Source: a bacterium
GTDB taxonomy: Bacteria; Cyanobacteriota; Vampirovibrionia; Gastranaerophilales; Gastranaerophilaceae
Length of the DNA stretch: 64,000 bases
Assembly: GCA_017542305.1 (NCBI GenBank)
Contig: JAFXXK010000020.1
Coordinates: 39,014-103,013, forward strand
Direction: 5' to 3'
Below the pieces are notes generated by a model that saw nothing but the letters and a program-made list of their open reading frames with translations, did no database searches and had not been told where the DNA came from. This document shows, in pieces, positions 42,804-50,626 of this stretch. The stretch's first letter is position 1, and every line of letters starts with the position of its first letter. The position numbers and the translations under genes are program-made.

Positions 42804-44081
42804 ATGAGCAGATTTTTCGGAATTTTTGGGATTATTTTTATATTTTTGTTGGCATATTTAATGTCTAATAATAAAAAAGCGATAAATCTCAAAACGGTTG
42901 GGGTAGGGTTTTTGTTGCAGATTTTATTTGCATTGTTTATATTTAAGGTTCCGTTTGGAAGAGCTTTGTTTATGAATATAGGGCTTTTTATCCAAAAAAT
43001 TCTTGATTTTGCAAAGGAAGGCGGAGCGTTTGTATTTGGACCACTCTTAGATAATGTTAAACTGGAAATTTTCGGGCATGGTTCAAATATTTTTGCTTTG
43101 CAGCTCGTTTGTTCTCTTATTTTTATGATGATTCTTGTGAATATTCTTTATTATTATGGAATTATGCAAAGAATTATTCCGATATTCGGAAAAGCAATGA
43201 ATAAATTAATGTCAGTCAGTGGCGCAGAAGCTTTGTCAAATGTTGCCAGTGCTTTTGTCGGACAGATTTCCGCCCAGATTATGATTAGACCATATCTTGC
43301 AAAACTTACCCGTTCTGAGCTTTTGGCATCTATGGCGGGCAGTATGGCTTGTATTTCCGCTGCTACTATGCCGATTTATATCAGTATCGGGATTCCGGCA
43401 CATTATCTGTTGGCGTCATCTATAATGGCAGTTCCGGGCGCAATGATTATTGCAAAAATTATGTACCCTGAAACCCATACTCCGGAAACAAGCGAAAACT
43501 TTTCCATAACCTACAGCAAAAGAAGAAAACCTTATATAAACGTTTTTGATGCAATATCAGCAGGTGCATCAGAGGGTATGAAAGTTGCAATTAATGTTAT
43601 AGCAATGATACTTGCCCTTGTTGCATTGGTCGCTATGATAGATTGGGTTCTTGGCGGTGTCGGTAATCTCATTGTTAAATATTTGCATGTAAATTTTGCG
43701 GTATTTGATTTAACGCAGCTTTCGCTCAAAATGATATTGGGTAAAATATTTGCCCTGTTTGCATATCTTATGGGATGTCCGCTCAGTGAATCAACGACAG
43801 TCGGAAGCTTAATGGGTACAAAGTTAGTCCTAAACGAAATGGTTGCTTATGTTGATTTGGCTAACCTCCCACAGCAGCTTTCCGATAAGAGTTATCTTAT
43901 CGCTTGTTTTGCGTTATGCAGTTTCGGTAATTTTGGTTCTGTAGCAATTCAGCTTGGCGGTATCGGAGAACTCGCACCAAACCAGAGAAAGAATCTTGCT
44001 CGTTTGGGAGTCAGAGCATTAATCGCCGGAACGCTTGCATGTTACTTGTCGGCTGCTATTGTCGGAATAATAATCAACTAA
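42804..44081 (+). CDS. CNT-family nucleoside transporter (NupC-like)
   Basis: A 425-residue polytopic inner-membrane symporter of the concentrative nucleoside transporter family. It has about ten helices. The N-terminal gate domain has the pattern VGVGFLLQILFALFIFK. Signatures include GAEALSNVASAFVGQISAQ (near 136-154, compare G-x-S-E-x-x-N-x-x-x-x-F-x-G-Q), SMAGSMACISAATMPIYISIG (near 176-196, a re-entrant loop) and MGCPLSESTTVGSLMGTKLVLNE (near 322-344). Na+ or H+ is the expected coupling ion. AGAGAGGA precedes ATG 42804. The tRNA-Glu promoter begins 14 bp after the stop. Confidence 0.92.
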   Translation: MSRFFGIFGIIFIFLLAYLMSNNKKAINLKTVGVGFLLQILFALFIFKVPFGRALFMNIGLFIQKILDFAKEGGAFVFGPLLDNVKLEIFGHGSNIFALQLVCSLIFMMILVNILYYYGIMQRIIPIFGKAMNKLMSVSGAEALSNVASAFVGQISAQIMIRPYLAKLTRSELLASMAGSMACISAATMPIYISIGIPAHYLLASSIMAVPGAMIIAKIMYPETHTPETSENFSITYSKRRKPYINVFDAISAGASEGMKVAINVIAMILALVALVAMIDWVLGGVGNLIVKYLHVNFAVFDLTQLSLKMILGKIFALFAYLMGCPLSESTTVGSLMGTKLVLNEMVAYVDLANLPQQLSDKSYLIACFALCSFGNFGSVAIQLGGIGELAPNQRKNLARLGVRALIAGTLACYLSAAIVGIIIN

Positions 44082-44094
44082 TTAAACAAAGTTG

Positions 44095-44123
44095 TTGACA
44101 TTTAATTTTGTTTAAAATAGAAT
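44095..44123 (+). promoter_or_regulatory. tRNA-Glu promoter
   Basis: TTGACA (44095-44100), a 17-bp spacer and TAGAAT (44118-44123), about 31 bp before the mature tRNA. Confidence 0.75.
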
Positions 44124-44154
44124 AAAAAACGTAGACGAAATAGGATAGCAATAA

Positions 44155-44227
44155 GCCCCCATCGTCTAGAGGCCTAGGACAACACCCTTTCACGGTGTAG
44201 ACAGCGATTCGAATTCGCTTGGGGGTA
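44155..44227 (+). tRNA. tRNA-Glu (TTC)
   Basis: A 73-nt tRNA. Acceptor GCCCCCA (44155-44161) pairs with TGGGGGT (44220-44226), with a G1:U72 wobble, discriminator A. The anticodon loop CTTTCAC gives TTC. The T arm is AGCGA TTCGAAT TCGCT. CCA is not encoded. The GGGGGTA end and TCGTCTAGAGGCCTAGGACA D arm resemble cyanobacterial and plastid tRNA-Glu. Confidence 0.95.
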
Positions 44228-44263
44228 ATTTAATAACAGAGCCGATAAGGCTCTTTTTTAATG
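44211..44263 (+). repeat. tRNA-Glu 3' end plus terminator, copy 1 of direct repeat
   Basis: GAATTCGCTTGGGGGTA (the 3' 17 nt of the tRNA) and the following 36 bp recur at 44462-44513. The 43 bp from 44221 are identical to those from 44471; the two copies are 250 bp apart. Confidence 0.85.
44238..44259 (+). terminator. tRNA-Glu terminator
   Basis: AGAGCC (44238-44243), a GATAA loop, GGCTCT (44249-44254), and a T run. An identical copy is at 44488-44509. Confidence 0.85.
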
Positions 44264-44470
44264 CCAAAATTACCCCCAAATCTCATCCGAATCAACAAAA
44301 TTTTTGTTGAAAAATTTTGTTCGATTAGCTTTGCTCGCATAGCCGTAAAATTCGTGACCTCATTTACGGCTAACGTCCTCGCATTAAACGAGATTTCGGT
44401 TGTCCGTTTCATAAACTTTGTTTATTTACGGACAAGCCTCCACTCTCTGCTCGGACTTGCGGAATTCGCT
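44264..44470 (-). repeat. Hairpin-chain element between two copies of the tRNA-Glu end
   Basis: No gene is supported. The stretch opens with AAAATTACCCCCA (44266-44278), an inverted copy of the tRNA end and its first trailer bases. It then holds hairpins: an 11-bp stem at 44295-44320 with outer pairs to 44291/44325, TAGCCGTAAA/TTTACGGCTA (44340-44372), CTCG/CGAG (44378-44392) and TTGTCCGT/ACGGACAA enclosing ATAAAC/GTTTAT (44400-44435). On the minus strand it contains GAGCAGAGAG (44452-44443) and CTCGTTTAATGCGAG (44392-44378), both shared with the element after tRNA-Val. Confidence 0.7.
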
Positions 44471-44513
44471 GGGGGTAATTTAATAACAGAGCCGATAAGG
44501 CTCTTTTTTAATG
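44462..44513 (+). repeat. Direct repeat copy 2 of the tRNA-Glu 3' end and terminator
   Basis: GAATTCGCTGGGGGTA and 36 bp of trailer including the terminator AGAGCC/GGCTCT (44488-44504). It lacks one T relative to copy 1 and cannot be a functional tRNA because only the 3' end is present. Confidence 0.85.
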
Positions 44514-44577
44514 TAAAATATTACTCAAAAAAATAACTAAAAATACTATAATTACTTTACTATATATTCTTCACTTA

Positions 44578-44755
44578 TTGACAAATTTTCTTTTTTCGTG
44601 TTTTATAGAGGGTATGAGATATTCATTTATAGAAAATTTAATCTGTTGTTGCTGTAAGTCTTGTTGTTAAGAACTTACTTATTATTTTGCGTACAGATTT
44701 AGTTATATAGAAATATAAATAAGGTTCTTAAATATGTTTTAAGAACCTTATTTTT
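44578..44755 (+). promoter_or_regulatory. Attenuator-like leader of the 504-residue membrane protein
   Basis: A TTGACA (44578-44583) with a TTTTAT-like -10 about 17 bp on, then a leader. ATCTGT (44641-44646) pairs with ACAGAT (44693-44698) around GTAAGT/ACTTAC (44654-44659, 44673-44678). A 12-bp perfect terminator follows (44721-44732 with 44738-44749, then TTTTT), ending just before the Shine-Dalgarno AGGGAG. TTAAGAAC (44667-44674) could instead pair with GTTCTTAA (44724-44731), breaking both the upper hairpin and the terminator. This is the logic of an attenuator; the ligand or signal is unknown. Confidence 0.5.
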
Positions 44756-44769
44756 AGGGAGAATTACAA

Positions 44770-46284
44770 ATGAAAATAAATAATATTAGCACGACTATTA
44801 ATTTTAATGCCTCTATGGGTGGTTTATCACAGGCTCTATATACATTGAGTAATAATGATATGCTGAATGCTTCTTTTGTGGATATTTTTGCTATGGATAC
44901 TCCAAGAACAATAGTTGAAAGTAAAAACAGAGGTAAGCAGGCAGGTATCGAAATGGGCTTCAGAGAATACACAGGAACATTTATCGCAGAATTTTCCGCA
45001 GCTGTTTTTGCAGTTTTAGCCTCAAAATTTATATCAAAAAAATTAAATCCTGACATTAAAGTAAATTCAGGTTCCTGGATTACAAATAACGGGTTAAATG
45101 TATTTTCTGAAATATACGAAAAATCAGAAAAAACTCCAAAAAGTTATGTCGAAAATGTTCTTAATTCAATGTCAGGTATAGTCGGTAATAAAACTAAAGA
45201 ATTTTCAAAAATTGACAAAGAAAAAACAAAACCTGTAATAGAAAAATTAACAAACCTTATTACAGATAATACCTTGGATAAAAAAGCAAATAAAAAAGTC
45301 TTAACGGCTGTTCAGGATGAAATTATAAATCTTCTCGGTGCGGATAATAATATTACAATTAAGGCTTCCAAAAATAAACTTTCAGCAAATCTTTCACACA
45401 CATTAAGAGATATTGTCGATTCGGGTAAAAATATTTTCTTTACCGAAACCCGGCAAAATTCAAGTCAGATTTTATCAAAACTGAAATCTATGAATAATTT
45501 GCGTATTGCTATAGCTATACCTCTGTCAATGGGGCTTGCAATTACAAACCAATACCTAAACAGATACCTAACAAAAAAAAGAACCGGTATTGATAACTTT
45601 GTAGGCGAAAACGGATATAACAACAATGTTGCAGCCAAAAACGAAAAGAAACGTGAAAAAGGCTTATGGGTAAAGAAACTCCTGTCTGCCGGAATTTTTG
45701 TCTTTATGTTTACCAAAGTTATGGGTGTCAAAAAACCTATGGATTTAATTAAAAAACTTGAATTTGACGGTCCTGCAACAAGCGGAAATGCAATAAAAAC
45801 AATTTACGGAACTTTGATTTTAGGTAGAATATTTGCTTCAAAAGATTCAACCGAATTAAGGGAAACTAATGTCAGAGATTATTTAGGATTTTTGAATTGG
45901 CTTGTATTAGGCGGGTTTGTTGCAAAAGGTGTAGGTCAGATGTTAGATCCTAAACAGGCTAATCTGTTTAATATTACAAAAGACGGTAAAGGTATAAAAC
46001 ATTGGTTACAGGATATTTCTTTGAAATCACAAAAGGAAATACTTGCACAAGGCGGTAACGTCAAAGCTAATCTAAGAAAACTAAATATTGCACAAATGTC
46101 AGGAATTGCATATAGTGCTATAATGTTAGGTGTGCTTCTTCCAAAACTTAATATATGGATGACAAGAAAAGGAGGAAATCATAAAAAAAACAATGACTAT
46201 GTAAACAATATACCGACTCAAGATATATATTTCAAATCGGCGTATATATCAATGGATGAATTTGCAAACAAAATGAAAAAATAA
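44770..46284 (+). CDS. Membrane protein with N-terminal INFNAS tag, family A
   Basis: A 504-residue protein of unknown function. INFNASMGG (10-18) resembles the F-x-G tag of other unknown proteins. Hydrophobic segments near 78-93, 246-262, 308-325, 340-355, 376-394 and 441-460 suggest several membrane passes. Two long charged helical regions (about 95-240 and 265-300) lie between. The segment LGRIFASKDSTELRETNVRDYLGFLNWLVLGG aligns by eye with ITGQRLGTSKNPQEFFQYCIKEGFFWFFMYFAG of the protein at 56461, so the two are remote paralogs. GGGAG lies 8 nt before ATG 44770, directly after a terminator-like hairpin. The SGNH hydrolase gene follows after 14 bp. Confidence 0.75.
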   Translation: MKINNISTTINFNASMGGLSQALYTLSNNDMLNASFVDIFAMDTPRTIVESKNRGKQAGIEMGFREYTGTFIAEFSAAVFAVLASKFISKKLNPDIKVNSGSWITNNGLNVFSEIYEKSEKTPKSYVENVLNSMSGIVGNKTKEFSKIDKEKTKPVIEKLTNLITDNTLDKKANKKVLTAVQDEIINLLGADNNITIKASKNKLSANLSHTLRDIVDSGKNIFFTETRQNSSQILSKLKSMNNLRIAIAIPLSMGLAITNQYLNRYLTKKRTGIDNFVGENGYNNNVAAKNEKKREKGLWVKKLLSAGIFVFMFTKVMGVKKPMDLIKKLEFDGPATSGNAIKTIYGTLILGRIFASKDSTELRETNVRDYLGFLNWLVLGGFVAKGVGQMLDPKQANLFNITKDGKGIKHWLQDISLKSQKEILAQGGNVKANLRKLNIAQMSGIAYSAIMLGVLLPKLNIWMTRKGGNHKKNNDYVNNIPTQDIYFKSAYISMDEFANKMKK

Positions 46285-46298
46285 AACAGGTGAGAATA

Positions 46299-46913
46299 AT
46301 GAAAAAGATTTTATGTTACGGTGATTCAAATACATACGGCTATAACCCTGTTGACGGTTCAAGATTTGATGATAAAACAAGGTGGACAGCTCTTTTGCGG
46401 AATAATTTGGGCAGCGGATACGAAGTAACGGAAGAAGGAGGATGTGACAGGACAGGTTTTGTCGATAATGATAAAGGGTTTATGTTTTCTTCTCAAAGGC
46501 ATTTCCCTAAAACTATTGCAAAAATGAAAAATGTTGATGTGCTTATTCTTGCAATAGGTACGAATGACTTGCAGTTTAAATATGATATATCGTTCAGCCA
46601 AGTAGAAAATGGTTTGGAAAAATTGATAGTATATGCCAGAAACTATGCCGGAAAAATTGTTTTAATTCCGCCTGTCATATTAAGTGACAATGTATTAAAG
46701 GGTTGTTTTAATTATCAGTTTGATGAAACGAGTATTTCTAAATCCAAAAAAGTCGGGAAGATTTACAGTAAATTAAGTAAAGTTTACGGGCTAAAACTGT
46801 TTGATTTCAATAAATTTACCGAACCGTCCGTAACTGACGGTCTGCATTATGATGAAAACGGACATAAAATTATTGCCGAAAAACTTACAAATTTCTTAAT
46901 AGAGTTAAACTAA
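46299..46913 (+). CDS. SGNH/GDSL hydrolase
   Basis: A 204-residue cytoplasmic esterase-type hydrolase. Block I is LCYGDSNTYGYNP with nucleophile Ser10; the block with Asn is ILAIGTNDLQ (near 82-91); and the catalytic Asp/His are in DGLHYDENGH (near 184-193). It resembles arylesterase/lysophospholipase-like SGNH enzymes of the YbhC/TesA type. The substrate is unknown. The start is ATG 46299, with AGGTGA before it; a GTG at 46290 is inside the ribosome site. It follows the membrane protein gene after 14 bp and may be co-transcribed. It overlaps the convergent regulator gene by 9 bp. Confidence 0.88.
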   Translation: MKKILCYGDSNTYGYNPVDGSRFDDKTRWTALLRNNLGSGYEVTEEGGCDRTGFVDNDKGFMFSSQRHFPKTIAKMKNVDVLILAIGTNDLQFKYDISFSQVENGLEKLIVYARNYAGKIVLIPPVILSDNVLKGCFNYQFDETSISKSKKVGKIYSKLSKVYGLKLFDFNKFTEPSVTDGLHYDENGHKIIAEKLTNFLIELN

Positions 46914-47567
46914 CCCCTCTTTGAGTGCTTTGACGGCGGCTTGAGTGCGGTCATCCACTACAAGTTTTTGGATTATGTTACAAACATGGGCTTTTGCCGT
47001 ATGCTCAGAAATCATTAATTCCTGTGCGATTTCATTATTTGATTTGCCGTCAACAACAAGTTTTAAGACTTCATATTCCCTTTGTGTCAGATTTGCGTGC
47101 TGCTCTTTAAACATTGCTCTTGACATTTGCCTTGGCGGGATAATTCCGCAATTTTTGTCCCTCAGTATTGGGACTACCTGCGGGTCAAGCCACATTGCAC
47201 CGTCTTTTACGGTTTTTATTATCATCTTTAAAATTTCTATATTAATATCTTTCATCACATAGGCCTTTGCTCCGGCATGCAAAGAGTCGAGAACTTCCTG
47301 TTCGCTCAGGTGTGAAGTCAGCATGATTACTGCCGCGTTTGAATTAAGTTCAAGGATTCTTTTAGTCGCCTCTATGCCGCTTATATCAGGTAAACCTATA
47401 TCCATTAAGGTAACATCAGGACGGATAGTCTTATATTTTTCAACAGCCTCTTTCCCGCTTTCCGCTTCGGATATTATTTCAATTTCTTTTTGGTCTTCAA
47501 AAAGAGATTTCAACCCTACACGCATAAGCTTGTGATCTTCGACCAATAAGACTCTGACTGTTTCCAT
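46905..47567 (-). CDS. NarL/FixJ-type response regulator
   Basis: A 220-residue two-component regulator. The receiver domain (1-120) has Glu10-Asp11, the phospho-acceptor Asp56 in VTLMDIGLP, Thr84 in MLTSH and Lys106 in YVMKDI. The C-terminal LuxR-type helix-turn-helix (about 155-215) reads LTQREYEVLKLVVDGKSNNEIA and SEHTAKAHVCNIIQKL. It should bind DNA as a dimer when phosphorylated. No sensor kinase is adjacent, so it is an orphan in this window. AGGAGG precedes ATG 47567. Confidence 0.93.
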   Translation of the reverse strand: METVRVLLVEDHKLMRVGLKSLFEDQKEIEIISEAESGKEAVEKYKTIRPDVTLMDIGLPDISGIEATKRILELNSNAAVIMLTSHLSEQEVLDSLHAGAKAYVMKDINIEILKMIIKTVKDGAMWLDPQVVPILRDKNCGIIPPRQMSRAMFKEQHANLTQREYEVLKLVVDGKSNNEIAQELMISEHTAKAHVCNIIQKLVVDDRTQAAVKALKEGLV

Positions 47568-47694
47568 ATAATCCTCCTGATGTGTGTTTCATTATATTTA
47601 TATTGGAATTAGGAAGATTTTTAATCGTCAGAAAACATTCCGTTAAAGTATAATATTTTAACGAATTAAATTTGAATAAATTTCTTTAATCTGA

Positions 47695-48432
47695 TTAGAA
47701 GTGTCTTAGTACCGGAACAATCAGCTGATTTGCAAGGTCATTTGCGCCTTCAAATCCTCTCTGGCGTATTATATCCGCAGCGAGTGAATCAGCATATTCT
47801 ACTTCTCTGTGTTCAACCGTAAATGATCCGTTATCAAAATCTATTATTGCATAGTTTGCGAAAGGCTTTCCTGTCATCGGACGTCCTACACTGCCTACAT
47901 TTACTACGGTCTGGCTTGATAGAGTTTGATATCCGCATGGGACGTGTGTGTGTCCGCAAAGTATAAGATTATCCGTTTCGCCGCTTATTATTTCCTGAAT
48001 TTCGGACATTTTCATATTAGGTAAAATGTCTTCATTATTTCTTCTCGGAGAACCGTGTACCATCAGAACGGAAACCCCTTCTATCATAAGCTGCTTCCTT
48101 GGAGGTAATTCTTTAAGAAACTGCTTTTTATCCTGTGAAATTATATCAACATCGTCCAATAATGCATTTGCCATAATCGGAAATTCTTTACTCATTTTGT
48201 CATACATTTTCAGGTCAAATTCCGCAATCATTTTATCGGTATTCCCCTGAATAATAGTCCAATTCGGCGCCCTGTTAATAATGTAATCCAAAACTTCGTT
48301 AGGTTGAGGACCTGCCATTGCAAGGTCACCTAAACATAATACTCTTTCACAACATTCCATCTGATAGTCAGCTATAACACTTTCCAATGCCTGCCAATTT
48401 CCGTGGATATCAGATATTACCGCAACTTTCAT
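47695..48432 (-). CDS. Metallophosphoesterase, YfcE/MJ0936-like
   Basis: A 245-residue calcineurin-like phosphoesterase. The metal-binding blocks are present in order: SDIHGNWQALE (7-17), LCLGDLAMAGP (near 32-42), QGNTDKM (near 62-68), VHGSPR (near 125-130) and LCGHTHVPCG (near 158-167). Such proteins hydrolyse phosphodiesters with two metal ions; the substrate cannot be read from sequence. AAGGAG lies 7 nt before ATG 48432. It is divergent from ispG across 40 bp. Confidence 0.9.
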   Translation of the reverse strand: MKVAVISDIHGNWQALESVIADYQMECCERVLCLGDLAMAGPQPNEVLDYIINRAPNWTIIQGNTDKMIAEFDLKMYDKMSKEFPIMANALLDDVDIISQDKKQFLKELPPRKQLMIEGVSVLMVHGSPRRNNEDILPNMKMSEIQEIISGETDNLILCGHTHVPCGYQTLSSQTVVNVGSVGRPMTGKPFANYAIIDFDNGSFTVEHREVEYADSLAADIIRQRGFEGANDLANQLIVPVLRHF

Positions 48433-48457
48433 TTTGCTATCTCCTTCTATGTTTTTA

Positions 48458-48466
48458 TGATACCAT
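48458..48466 (+). promoter_or_regulatory. Candidate leaderless extended -10 promoter of ispG
   Basis: TGATACCAT (48458-48466) is an extended -10 (TGn plus TACCAT) ending 6 nt before ATG 48473. No Shine-Dalgarno lies between. Confidence 0.5.
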
Positions 48467-48472
48467 GAAATT

Positions 48473-49528
48473 ATGATTAAAAGAAGAGTTTCAAAACAAA
48501 TTACTATAGGTGATGTAAAAATCGGCGGAGATGCCCCGATTAGCGTTCAGTCAATGTGTAATACCGATACCCGTGATGTTGAAGCTACATGCAGGCAGAT
48601 AGAGGAATTGGCTGAAAAGGGTTGTGATATCGTGCGTCTTGCCGTATTAAACAAAGATGCGGCAGCTGCTATAAAAGATATTGTCAAAAGGACTTCAACT
48701 CCGTTAGTTGCGGATATTCATTTTGATTATAGGCTTGCTATCGAATGTATTAATAACGGTATTGCGGCTTTAAGAATTAATCCCGGAAACATCGGGAAAC
48801 GTGAACATGTCGAAAAAGTTGTTAATCTGGCAAAACAGCAAAATATTCCGATAAGAATAGGGGTAAATGCAGGTTCTTTGGAAAAATATTTGCTGGAAAA
48901 AGATATTCCGCTTTATGAAAAAATGGTGGAAAGTGCATTAGGACATATTAAGATTCTTCAAGATATGGATTTTGATTTGATAAAAGTTTCATTGAAATCT
49001 TCTGATGTTCTGACGACTATAGAAGCATACAGATTAATTGCGGAAAAAATTCCTTATGCACTGCATTTGGGAGTGACAGAAGCCGGGACTTTGCGCGGTG
49101 GTTTGGTTAAATCTTCAGTCGGGTTAGGTACATTGTTGGCAGAAGGTATAGGCGATACCATAAGAGTTTCCCTGACCGAAAATCCTGTTGAAGAGGTCGT
49201 TGCCGGAATCGATATTTTAAAAAGTTTAGGACTAAAGCAAAAAGGTGTAAATTTTGTATCTTGTCCGACATGCGGCAGAACTCAGATAAACTTAATTGAA
49301 CTGGCTAAAAAAGTTGAAAATAAGTTTAAGGATTTGGATTTGCCAATAACTATTGCGACTATGGGATGTGCTGTTAACGGTCCTGGTGAAGCAAGGCATG
49401 CTGATTTCGGTATTGCCGGCGGAATTGGGGAAGGTTATATCTTTAAAAAGGGCGAAATTGTTGCAAAAGTACCGGAAAACCAATTGTTGGACAAATTAGA
49501 AGAAATCATTAAAAAATCATACGTTTAA
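48473..49528 (+). CDS. ispG: 4-hydroxy-3-methylbut-2-enyl diphosphate synthase
   Basis: A 351-residue [4Fe-4S] enzyme of the MEP isoprenoid pathway that reduces MEcPP to HMBPP. N-terminal TIM-barrel motifs include VQSMCNTDTRDVEAT (near 24-38), CDIVRLAV (near 51-58), VADIHFDYRLA (near 79-89), RINPGNIG (near 99-106) and IGVNAGSLE (near 123-131). Cluster cysteines lie in SCPTCGRT (near 263-270) and MGCAVNGPGEA (near 302-312). It lacks the extra domain seen in plant and some bacterial forms, so it is the short type. Together with the DXS-like gene it shows an MEP pathway. Confidence 0.95.
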   Translation: MIKRRVSKQITIGDVKIGGDAPISVQSMCNTDTRDVEATCRQIEELAEKGCDIVRLAVLNKDAAAAIKDIVKRTSTPLVADIHFDYRLAIECINNGIAALRINPGNIGKREHVEKVVNLAKQQNIPIRIGVNAGSLEKYLLEKDIPLYEKMVESALGHIKILQDMDFDLIKVSLKSSDVLTTIEAYRLIAEKIPYALHLGVTEAGTLRGGLVKSSVGLGTLLAEGIGDTIRVSLTENPVEEVVAGIDILKSLGLKQKGVNFVSCPTCGRTQINLIELAKKVENKFKDLDLPITIATMGCAVNGPGEARHADFGIAGGIGEGYIFKKGEIVAKVPENQLLDKLEEIIKKSYV

Positions 49529-49564
49529 TCCATTTATTTTTCTTGTAAAGAAATTATAATATTA

Positions 49565-49593
49565 TTGCAACTATCTAAAAAAAATGTTATGAT
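49565..49593 (+). promoter_or_regulatory. Promoter of the secreted protein/TPR operon
   Basis: TTGCAA (49565-49570), a 17-bp spacer and TATGAT (49588-49593), 26 bp before ATG 49619. Confidence 0.65.
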
Positions 49594-49618
49594 AATTTCG
49601 AATAGAGGTATTTAGACG

Positions 49619-49960
49619 ATGAAAAAAATGTTATTAATTGTTGGAATTTTGGCTTTTGCATTACCTGCGATTGCATCTGTAGGTACTAAAGAAAGTACAT
49701 CCATTCAGTATCTGAGAAATTACGGATATTCTGAATCAGGAAACAGATACGTTCAAACATTAAAAGCAACAAATAATGGTGAGCCATATTACAACAGCTA
49801 TGAGTTTAATGAATGCAGCAAATACTACGGCCGCAACAAAATAAGAAACGGTATAGTAAGTTTTACTCGTTCATTCTTTAATTATATCGATCCATCAGAA
49901 GATGCTTGCAAATTCTGGAATAAAGATATAAAATACTATGCAAATACACAAGATTATTAA
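49619..49960 (+). CDS. Small secreted protein, unknown
   Basis: A 113-residue exported protein. The signal peptide MKKMLLIVGILAFALPAIA is cut near residue 20. The mature part is rich in Tyr and Asn (SESGNRYVQTL, NNGEPYYNSYEFNEC, and FNYIDPSEDACKFW) with two cysteines (about 64 and 98) that may form a disulfide. No family recognised. AGAGG precedes ATG 49619. It overlaps the following TPR gene by 23 bp, so the two are co-expressed. Confidence 0.78.
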   Translation: MKKMLLIVGILAFALPAIASVGTKESTSIQYLRNYGYSESGNRYVQTLKATNNGEPYYNSYEFNECSKYYGRNKIRNGIVSFTRSFFNYIDPSEDACKFWNKDIKYYANTQDY

Positions 49961-50603
49961 TGGCATAGTGGGTTTGGCAGCACTTGCAATTATTGCTTCT
50001 CCTTTTGCGTATGCAGAGGGCGAGCTTGAGGAGTTGCCGAAAAATCTTACCGATGCAGAAAAATTATCACCATATGCAAAGCCTGTAATTGACAGTGATG
50101 CAGTTGAAGCAGAGGCAGACAGTTATTTCTATGCAGGCATGCAGGAAGAAGATAAAAATTTAAAAGAAGCATATCTTTCGCAAGCGCTTGCAAAGTATAT
50201 GCTTCTTTTATCTGTTAATCCAAAAGATGCAACAATATGTACTCAAATCGGTATTATCCATGACGCTTTGGATCATACGCAAATAGCAAAAGAATATTTG
50301 TTCAGAGCAGTAAGTCTTGATTATTATAACCCGTTTCCGAATTTTTATTTCGGAGAACATTATTACAAAGCCCATGAATACAACAATGCTCTGAAATATT
50401 ATAAGGCAGCGTATGATAACGGGTATAAAAAACAATATGTAGTAAATTATAAGCTTGGTATTATATATGAAAAGCTTGGAGATATAGCAAAGGCGAAACA
50501 GTATTATACTGCAGCATACAAGGCAAATCCGGATAATACAGAATTAACGGATAAAATAGAGGCATTAAACAAAGTATACTATAGCAAATCAGATTATAAA
50601 TAG
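49938..50603 (+). CDS. Secreted TPR protein
   Basis: A 221-residue exported protein. The signal peptide ends at AYA (near 26), before EGELEELP. About four TPR units fill residues 60-215 (AYLSQALAKYMLLLSVNPKD, AKEYLFRAVSLDYYNP, ALKYYKAAYDNGYK, AKQYYTAAYKANPDN). It should act as a periplasmic scaffold. Its start lies inside the preceding gene (23-bp overlap), and the GHL10 gene follows after 23 bp, forming a three-gene unit of exported proteins. Confidence 0.85.
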   Translation: MQIHKIINGIVGLAALAIIASPFAYAEGELEELPKNLTDAEKLSPYAKPVIDSDAVEAEADSYFYAGMQEEDKNLKEAYLSQALAKYMLLLSVNPKDATICTQIGIIHDALDHTQIAKEYLFRAVSLDYYNPFPNFYFGEHYYKAHEYNNALKYYKAAYDNGYKKQYVVNYKLGIIYEKLGDIAKAKQYYTAAYKANPDNTELTDKIEALNKVYYSKSDYK

Positions 50604-50626
50604 AATATAATATTTCGGGGAGAAAA

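Noticed and set aside
44230..44536. Small frames of 60-91 residues over the tRNA-Glu element
   Set aside because: They come from the hairpin chain and the repeated tRNA end, without coding signals.
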